Of a stretch of DNA of 64,000 bases, positions 58,496 to 64,000 are shown piece by piece. Position 1 is the first letter of the stretch, and every line of letters begins with the position of its first letter. The stretch is taken from positions 5,353,738 to 5,417,737 of the forward strand of contig NZ_LR593886.1 in assembly GCF_901538265.1 (NCBI RefSeq), read 5' to 3'. The notes under the pieces were generated by a model that was not told where the DNA came from, made no database searches, and worked only from the letters and a program-made list of their open reading frames with translations. A program made the position numbers and the translations under genes. The DNA comes from Gemmata massiliana. Its GTDB lineage: Bacteria > Planctomycetota > Planctomycetia > Gemmatales > Gemmataceae.

Positions 58496-58624
58496 ACGAC
58501 CCTCACAATCTGGGAGGCGGAGCGTGTGCCGTTGCTACATGTGCTGGGAGTAAGATTAGCCCCGGACGTGCGGTAAGTCCGTTCAAGCGATTCGTGCGAC
58601 ACGCAGGAACCGAGGAGATCGGCG

Positions 58625-59368
58625 ATGGGACAGCACTTGAGTGGCAAAGTGGGTCTGGTGACCGGGGCGTCACGCGGGATCGGCCGGGCCATCGCCCTTC
58701 GTTTGGCCGCAGACGGCGCCGCGGTTGTGGTGAACTTTGCAGGCGGCGCTCAACAGGCCGCGGAATCCGTGACCGCAATTGAACGTGCCGGCGGGAAAGC
58801 CGTCGCAATTCAGGCCGATGTGAGTAAAGTCGCCGACGTGCGCCGGCTGTTCGACGCCACCTTTGAACGATTCGGCCGGCTCGATGTCGTGGTGAACAAC
58901 GCCGGCGCGCTGTTAACCAAACCCGTGGTCGAGGTCACCGAAGAAGAATACGACCGGTTGTTCGGCGTGAACGTGAAGGGTACGTTCTTTTCCAGTCAGG
59001 AAGCCGCGAAGCGCCTGGCGAACGACGGGCGCATTATCAACTTCTCGTCATCTACCACCGCAATGATGCTGCCGGGGTACGCGGCCTATGTTGCCACGAA
59101 GGGAGCGGTTGAACAGCTCTCTCACGTGCTGGCCAAAGAAGTCGGATCGCGCGGGATCACCGTAAATGTGGTGTCCCCGGGGCCGACCGACACCGAACTG
59201 TTCAGTCAGGGTAAGACCGAAGAACAGAAGCAATACTACGCGAAGATGGCGGCGCTGGGGCGACTCGGCACCCCGGAAGACATCGCGTCCGTTGTCTCGA
59301 TGCTTGCAGGTCCGGACTCGCGGTGGATCACGGGGCAGAACATCCGCGTCAACGGCGGGCTGATTTAA
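58625..59368 (+). CDS. SDR oxidoreductase (3-oxoacyl-ACP reductase-like)
   Basis: This 247-aa protein has TGASRGIGRAIALRLAADGA, NNAGALLTKPV, the catalytic Ser in INFSSSTTAM, YVATKGAVEQ (Tyr-x3-Lys) and the closing VVSMLAGPDSRWITGQNIRV with NGG. It resembles FabG-like reductases used in oxidoreductase units. A GAGGAG-type Shine-Dalgarno precedes the ATG. ECF41 systems often control an oxidoreductase; this gene is a candidate, though I see no ECF41 promoter before it. Confidence 0.9.
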   Translation: MGQHLSGKVGLVTGASRGIGRAIALRLAADGAAVVVNFAGGAQQAAESVTAIERAGGKAVAIQADVSKVADVRRLFDATFERFGRLDVVVNNAGALLTKPVVEVTEEEYDRLFGVNVKGTFFSSQEAAKRLANDGRIINFSSSTTAMMLPGYAAYVATKGAVEQLSHVLAKEVGSRGITVNVVSPGPTDTELFSQGKTEEQKQYYAKMAALGRLGTPEDIASVVSMLAGPDSRWITGQNIRVNGGLI

Positions 59369-59377
59369 TCAACCAGA

Positions 59378-59830
59378 TCATTGCCCCCACGCACCGAGCA
59401 CCTTCCGCAAATGGTGCTCCAGGTGGTCGACGTAGTCGGTGAACAGCCATTCCAGCGTGACTTCGGCAGCGCCACCAACGCGACACGTTGCACGGCGCCC
59501 CTCAGTAGACATGTTCTCGGCGACGTGCAACAGGTGCGTGTTGTACGCGCGCCAGAGATCGATCAGATCAGCCCACCGCGCGCCCTGATAGTTCTGAACC
59601 CGAACCCATCTCTCTTGCTCGTACCGCGGAAAATCTTGGCCGGCCGCCAACTGCCCGCGAACGAACCGCTGGTGATTATTCGAGGCCGAATCGATCAAGT
59701 GGCCGATGACTTCCTTCTTCGTCCACCGCTCGGGTGACGGGCGCTGTTCGCTCTCGGTTTCCGAATACTGTGCGAGCACACCCGGAAGCGTCTGCACAGC
59801 AAATCTCAGGCGATCAATCGCATTCTGCAT
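59378..59830 (-). CDS. DinB-family protein
   Basis: This 150-aa four-helix protein (from the ATG of MQNAIDRL) has RWTKKEVIGHLIDSASNNHQ with the metal-binding His, and VDHLEHHLRKVLG with the closing His pair. DinB-like proteins are metal-dependent, often thiol-transferase-like. Substrate unknown. It is convergent with the SDR gene. Confidence 0.85.
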   Translation of the reverse strand: MQNAIDRLRFAVQTLPGVLAQYSETESEQRPSPERWTKKEVIGHLIDSASNNHQRFVRGQLAAGQDFPRYEQERWVRVQNYQGARWADLIDLWRAYNTHLLHVAENMSTEGRRATCRVGGAAEVTLEWLFTDYVDHLEHHLRKVLGAWGQ

Positions 59831-59915
59831 CACCGTATCTCCCAATCGGGTTTCTTGTTGGGGAGGTGAGACAGTGGAACGGGCCAAAAGGTTCGCGCGA
59901 ATTTTTTAGGTTTTT

Positions 59916-61370
59916 CTACTCCTGAATCGGTAATTCCATCGAAACAACTCCGGGATCGGAGGAACGCAGTTGTTTCTCGACGCCCAAGTTGAGTGACTGG
60001 AGTTTCGCCCGCAGCGTCGTGCGCGAGATACCGAGCAGGTCGCTCGCTTGTTTCTGGTTCCCGTGAACGTGGTCCAGCACAGCAGTCAACAGCACGCGAT
60101 CAACCGATTGCGTGACCTGTCGATAAATGTCCGGCGTCCCCACACGCAGGAAGTCAGCAATCAGCGCCTGTAAGTCCAACGTCGACGACGGACGGCATGG
60201 TCCCCCGCGAATTGATGCGGGCAAAGCGTCCAGCGTTATCACTTCACCCACCGCTTGCACGACCGCGAACCGGACCGTGTTCTCCAACTCGCGCACGTTC
60301 CCGGGCCAGTGATGAGCTTCCAGCGCGGCCAGTGCCTCGGGATCGACTCCGCGCACGTGCTTCCCCAATTTGCGGTTCGTTGCGGTGATGAAGTAGTTCA
60401 CCAGCAGCCCGACATCTCCGGTGCGCTCGCGGAGCGGCGGGAGCGGAATCGTAAACGAGTTGAGCCTGTAGAACAGATCTTCCCGGAACTTCCCCGCCGC
60501 GACCAGCGCCGCGAGATTCTGGTTCGTCGCGGCGACCACGCGGACGTTCGTCTCGATCGTTTCGTTCCCGCCTACGCGCTCGAACCGCTGGTCCTGGAGC
60601 AGGCGCAACACTTTGGCTTGCGTCGCCGGGCTCATGTCCCCGATCTCGTCCATGAAGATCGTGCCGCCGTGCGCCTGCTCGAACTTGCCGATGCGCTTGC
60701 GGTCCGCACCCGTAAATGAACCCCGCTCGTGCCCGAACAACTCGCTCTCCAGCAGCGCGTCCGGAATGGCCGCACAGTTGATCGCGACAAACGGACCGTC
60801 CGCTCGTGCGGAGTGCTGGTAGAGCGCGCGAGCGACTAACTCCTTCCCCGTACCACTCTCGCCCAGAATGAGGACGGTCACGTCTTGCGGAGCGATCCGC
60901 CCGATCAGTTTGTAGACCTCCAGCATGGCCGGGCACCGGCCGACGATCTGATCGGTGTTGGTGTCCTGCGGCGCTTCGCCACCTATCAGCGTCGGGGTCG
61001 ACTGAATCCGACGTAACTCGAATGCCTTCCCGATGACCTCGTCGAGCTGGTGCAGGTCCACGGGCTTGAGCAGGTACTCGAACGCCCCGCGCTTCATCGC
61101 TTCGATCGCGGTGTCCGTGTTCCCGTGGGCCGTGATGATGACCACGGGCAGGTGCGGATCGCTCTCGCGGATGTGGACGAATGCGTCCAGCCCGGACATA
61201 TCGGGCAGGCGCACGTCGAGGATCACCGCGTCCGGCTTCTCGCGCGTGGCCGCGGCCAGCCCGAGCTTGGCAGTCGGCGCGGTCACGACTACCGTGTCGT
61301 CGCTCTCCAGTGCCGCCTTGAGCGAGTACAGGATGCCCGGTTCGTCGTCGATGATTAGTAGTTTCGGCAT
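59916..61370 (-). CDS. NtrC-family sigma-54 response regulator
   Basis: This 484-aa protein (ATG 61370) has a receiver domain with LLIIDDEPGILYSLKAALES and phosphoacceptor Asp52 in VILDVRLPD, a sigma-54 AAA+ domain with GESGTGKELVARAL (Walker A), GSFTGADRKRIGKFEQAHGG (sigma-54 contact loop) and FMDEIGDM (Walker B), then a Fis-type HTH with NQKQASDLLGISRTTLRAKL. It activates sigma-54 promoters when phosphorylated by the kinase encoded upstream (TAATG overlap). Confidence 0.96.
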   Translation of the reverse strand: MPKLLIIDDEPGILYSLKAALESDDTVVVTAPTAKLGLAAATREKPDAVILDVRLPDMSGLDAFVHIRESDPHLPVVIITAHGNTDTAIEAMKRGAFEYLLKPVDLHQLDEVIGKAFELRRIQSTPTLIGGEAPQDTNTDQIVGRCPAMLEVYKLIGRIAPQDVTVLILGESGTGKELVARALYQHSARADGPFVAINCAAIPDALLESELFGHERGSFTGADRKRIGKFEQAHGGTIFMDEIGDMSPATQAKVLRLLQDQRFERVGGNETIETNVRVVAATNQNLAALVAAGKFREDLFYRLNSFTIPLPPLRERTGDVGLLVNYFITATNRKLGKHVRGVDPEALAALEAHHWPGNVRELENTVRFAVVQAVGEVITLDALPASIRGGPCRPSSTLDLQALIADFLRVGTPDIYRQVTQSVDRVLLTAVLDHVHGNQKQASDLLGISRTTLRAKLQSLNLGVEKQLRSSDPGVVSMELPIQE

Positions 61371-62875
61371 TACTTCGCTCCGGCAGAAACGAGCGCGTCG
61401 GTTCGCTCCGGCGCCCGCGCAACACTCGGCAAACGAACCACGAACACCGCTCCGCCCGCCGGCCCGTTCCCGGCCCCGATCGACCCGCCGTGGGCCTCCA
61501 CGATGCGCCGACAAATGGACAGCCCCAACCCCAGTCCCGTTTCCTTGGTGCTGATGAACGGGTCGAAGATCTGCTCTTCCAACCCGGCCGGCAGCCCCGG
61601 CCCCGTATCGGAGACCTGAACCGTGAGTGTGTCTTCGCTCCCAATCGCCGTGATCCGAATCGTTCCCCCGGATGGCAGAACATCGAGCGCGTTGAACAGG
61701 AGGTTGTAAAACACTTGCCCCAACTGCCCCGGGTCCGCGTCGAGCGATGGAAGATCGGGCGGAAGAACGGTTCGGATCTCGACGCCCTGAAGTTCGGCCC
61801 GCGCGCCGATGCCCGCCAAGCACGAGCGGATGAGTTCCCCCGGTTCGACCGGCTTCTTCTCCGGGCGCGGCGGGCGGGCGAAATCGAGGAACGTGCGAAT
61901 GATCTGTTCCAGTCGGAGGATCTCGCCCTCGAGCACGCGCAAATCCTGCGGCCGGAACCCGTTCGCCCGGCGCGGATCGGTCGCGGCCTGAACGAGCAGT
62001 TTGATGACCGTGAGCGGGTTGCGGACCTCGTGCGCGATCCCGGCCGCCATCTGACCGACCCACGCGAGTTGTTCGGCCCGCAGTGCGTCGCGCTCGGTTT
62101 GTTTCAGCCGATTGAGTACCGCGGCCGCGGCATGTGTCACGCGCTGGAGCGTCGTTCCGGGTGGCCCAGCAGTTTCTACTTCTGAGGGAACATGAGCCGC
62201 CTCACCGAGCAGCGCCGCGGTATCGCGCAGCACGCGATCGGTGTTCAGCAGCGACCGCCGGAGCGAAACAGCGATCACCCACCCACCGAGCAACCCGGCC
62301 ACCGATCCGCACACCCCCAGCCCTACCAGCCCCACGGTTAACCGTTGCGACAACTCCCGATTCGCCTCACTCGCGCGGTTCAGCATCCCTTCGTTGATCT
62401 TCAGGTACTCGCGGGCTGGCTCTAGGATCTCGCGGGCGAGAACCGTGTCAATCAAGTCCAGTACCTTCGCGTACACGCCTTGTGACGGAGGGGCTTGTTC
62501 GAGCCGGTCGTATTCGGCGAAAAAGTGCTCGTAGCCCTTGCGCACGCGCCGCATGAGAACCTGCTCCTGATCCATCGTGGCGAGCTTCTCTGCCCCCTCC
62601 AGCGCTTCCGCGGCGCGCTGCTGGAGGCGCGGGACCGAGTCCAGGTGCTTCCGCTCGCCGGTAATCAGGTACCGGTCGAACTGGACGTGGATCTCGCGCA
62701 GGCTGATCTCCAGTTCCTGTGCCGCGTGGACACTCGCTACGTGATTGTCGAGCATCACCGAGACGTTCCGCTGCGAGTCGCGCGCGTACCACGCGGCGCT
62801 CACCGCCACCGCGACCAACAGCACACTGACCGCGGCAACCGGGGCGGTTAACCGCGCCACTATCCGGGTCTGCAT
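61370..62875 (-). CDS. NtrB-like membrane sensor histidine kinase
   Basis: This 501-aa protein has TM1 (VAAVSVLLVAVAVSAAWYAR), a periplasmic helical bundle, TM2 (VGLGVCGSVAGLLGGWVIAV), a HAMP-like linker, HisKA with VGQMAAGIAHEVRNPLTVIK (phospho-His in IAHEVRNP) and HATPase with VFYNLLFNALDVLPSGGTIR, VSDTGPGLP and GLGLSICRRIVEAHGGSI. It is the partner of the NtrC-type regulator downstream. The signal is unknown. Confidence 0.94.
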   Translation of the reverse strand: MQTRIVARLTAPVAAVSVLLVAVAVSAAWYARDSQRNVSVMLDNHVASVHAAQELEISLREIHVQFDRYLITGERKHLDSVPRLQQRAAEALEGAEKLATMDQEQVLMRRVRKGYEHFFAEYDRLEQAPPSQGVYAKVLDLIDTVLAREILEPAREYLKINEGMLNRASEANRELSQRLTVGLVGLGVCGSVAGLLGGWVIAVSLRRSLLNTDRVLRDTAALLGEAAHVPSEVETAGPPGTTLQRVTHAAAAVLNRLKQTERDALRAEQLAWVGQMAAGIAHEVRNPLTVIKLLVQAATDPRRANGFRPQDLRVLEGEILRLEQIIRTFLDFARPPRPEKKPVEPGELIRSCLAGIGARAELQGVEIRTVLPPDLPSLDADPGQLGQVFYNLLFNALDVLPSGGTIRITAIGSEDTLTVQVSDTGPGLPAGLEEQIFDPFISTKETGLGLGLSICRRIVEAHGGSIGAGNGPAGGAVFVVRLPSVARAPERTDALVSAGAK

Positions 62876-63281
62876 GAATCCCCCTCAATCAATCGCCCGC
62901 ACTTATCTCTCATCGCGCATTGTGTGCGCAAATCTGCGTTCGTCCAAGCACCCAATTCCACAACGCGAACCGCGACCAATTTCTGGCCACCCGTTCGGGA
63001 TTTGTTCGTTTCCCCGACTCAAAGCACTTTGAACCGCGACGAACACATAACACCATCACCAACCACATGCGCTATAAACGCATCGCGCAAAACATGTAAC
63101 CAAAACGAGATACAAGTTCCGCCACCCGAAACGCATTCGCTCCGCGGTGCTGCGAAGGGCGAGTCGTTCGTTTCTGGCATCCTCGTTGCCTAGAGGCATG
63201 TGCAACCGCGGTGCCCGGAACATCAGTTTCGGGCGGATCTGCATTGGATGCAGTCATTTCTTCCGTTCTTGAGGTGACCCC
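62876..63281. other. Divergent control region between sensor kinase and otsA
   Basis: These 406 bases contain no convincing gene. A/T-richer stretches near 63045-63110 could hold promoters. I see no clear sigma-54 box (GG-N10-GC with flanks) by eye. Confidence 0.4.
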
Positions 63282-64000
63282 GTGGGCTGGAGTAAGGAAC
63301 GATTGCAAGAAGTGGCTCGCACGCGGCTGGGCGGGGCCAAACTGATCGTGGTCGCGAACCGGGAACCGTACATCCACCGATACAAGGACGGCGAGGTCGA
63401 GTGGATTCGGCCCGCGGGTGGATTGACGACGGCTCTCGATCCGGTGATGCAAGCGTGCGGGGGCGTGTGGGTCGCTCACGGCTCGGGGGACGCGGACCGC
63501 GCGGTGACCGATGCGAGCGGTCGCGTGGGTGTCCCTCCGGACGATCCGAACTACGTGCTGCGTCGCGTGTGGCTCTCCAAGGACGACGAGGAGGGCTACT
63601 ACTACGGCACCGCCAACAGCATGTTGTGGCCCCTCTGCCACCAGGTGTTCGCCCGACCCGTTTTCGATCAGATCCACTGGGAAACGTACCGCAAAGTCAA
63701 CGAGACGTTCGCCGAGGCCGTACTTGAGGAAGCGCAAGGCGGCCCGGCGCTCGTCTTCGTGCAGGATTACCACTTCGCGCTACTACCCCGGTTGTTGAAG
63801 GCCGCCCGTCCGGACCTCGTCGTTGCCCAGTTCTGGCACATCCCGTGGCCCGGCCCGGAGAAGTTCCTGGTGTGCCCGTGGGCCAGGGAGCTGCTCGACG
63901 GGATGCTCGGGAACGACCTGTTCGGGTTCCACACGCAGAACGACTGCAACAACTTCCTGGAGTGTGTGGACCGCGCGCTCGAATGCCGCATCGACCGCGA
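63282..64000 (+). CDS. otsA: Trehalose-6-phosphate synthase (start only)
   Basis: Translation from GTG 63282 gives VGWSKERLQEVARTRLGGAK, then LIVVANREPYIHRYKDGEVE and RPAGGLTTALDPVMQACGGV, GYYYGTANSMLWPLCHQVFA, VQDYHFALLPRLLKAARPDL, AQFWHIPWPGPEKFLVCPWA and LGNDLFGFHTQNDCNNFLE. These are the GT20 motifs for UDP-glucose and glucose-6-phosphate binding. It makes trehalose-6-phosphate for osmoprotection. The gene runs off the window end after about 239 codons. The GTG start follows GAGGTGA by about 5 nt. Confidence 0.9.
   Translation, partial: MGWSKERLQEVARTRLGGAKLIVVANREPYIHRYKDGEVEWIRPAGGLTTALDPVMQACGGVWVAHGSGDADRAVTDASGRVGVPPDDPNYVLRRVWLSKDDEEGYYYGTANSMLWPLCHQVFARPVFDQIHWETYRKVNETFAEAVLEEAQGGPALVFVQDYHFALLPRLLKAARPDLVVAQFWHIPWPGPEKFLVCPWARELLDGMLGNDLFGFHTQNDCNNFLECVDRALECRIDR

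Noticed and set aside
58534..58539. TACATG before the SDR gene as a further late-type element
   Set aside because: It is in host DNA, lacks the final A of the element and is not 5 nt from a start codon.
63072..63773. Reverse 233-codon frame over the start of otsA
   Set aside because: The forward frame from GTG 63282 carries all GT20 motifs; the reverse frame is its shadow.

Overview
The window is a stretch of a GC-rich planctomycete chromosome, most likely from the Gemmataceae (Gemmata and relatives). The lineage call rests on gene content: a PVC-type haem-binding dehydrogenase with HEAT repeats, a cytochrome c box and a ThuA domain, large exported WD40 and Gly/Pro-rich proteins, a PEP-CTERM protein, a serine/threonine kinase with an NPCBM tail, and an ECF41 sigma factor. 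No database search was possible, so names are family-level calls from motifs.

Positions 392-25964 hold an integrated HK97-type tailed prophage of about 25.6 kb. It sits in a tRNA-Pro(GGG) gene. A 56-bp direct repeat (392-447 and 25909-25964) marks the ends, with the full tRNA at the right end and a 3' fragment at the left. From left to right it carries: integrase; a displaced tail-terminator/tail-fibre block (1631-4691); the packaging block (TerS, HNH, TerL, 5292-8479), interrupted by two apparent cargo genes (a PEP-CTERM exported protein and a reverse-strand HEPN-like protein); portal, protease and capsid (9286-12574); connectors and tail genes with a -1 frameshift tail chaperone (12673-17157); further tail proteins (17173-19054); a T4 gp55-like late sigma factor (19138); an exported cysteine-peptidase-like protein with a small membrane protein as a likely lysis pair (19642-21381); a small regulatory region (21383-22498); and a leftward operon of six small unknown genes (22501-24880). 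I see no replication genes.

The most interesting feature is a likely phage-specific late transcription system. A T4-late-like TATA element (TA-C/A/G-ATA, usually GCTACATA) sits exactly 5 nt before eight start codons that lack Shine-Dalgarno sequences, and near the starts of two more units. The prophage also encodes a gp55-like sigma factor. Together these predict -35-less late promoters that fire at the first base of the start codon and give leaderless late mRNAs.

The right 38 kb (25965-64000) is host chromosome: exported planctomycete proteins, tRNA-Leu(CAG), a BASS-family transporter, a PepSY protein beside a two-component system and an exported tyrosine phosphatase, a PDZ protein, the PVC dehydrogenase-ThuA fusion, a WD40 protein, prfB with its +1 frameshift, a palindromic repeat, tsaE, a serine/threonine kinase, a degenerate HAD protein, a FabZ-like dehydratase, trmB, two Cys-rich exported proteins, an MFS transporter, an ECF41 module with its own promoter, SDR and DinB proteins, an NtrBC-like pair and the start of otsA.
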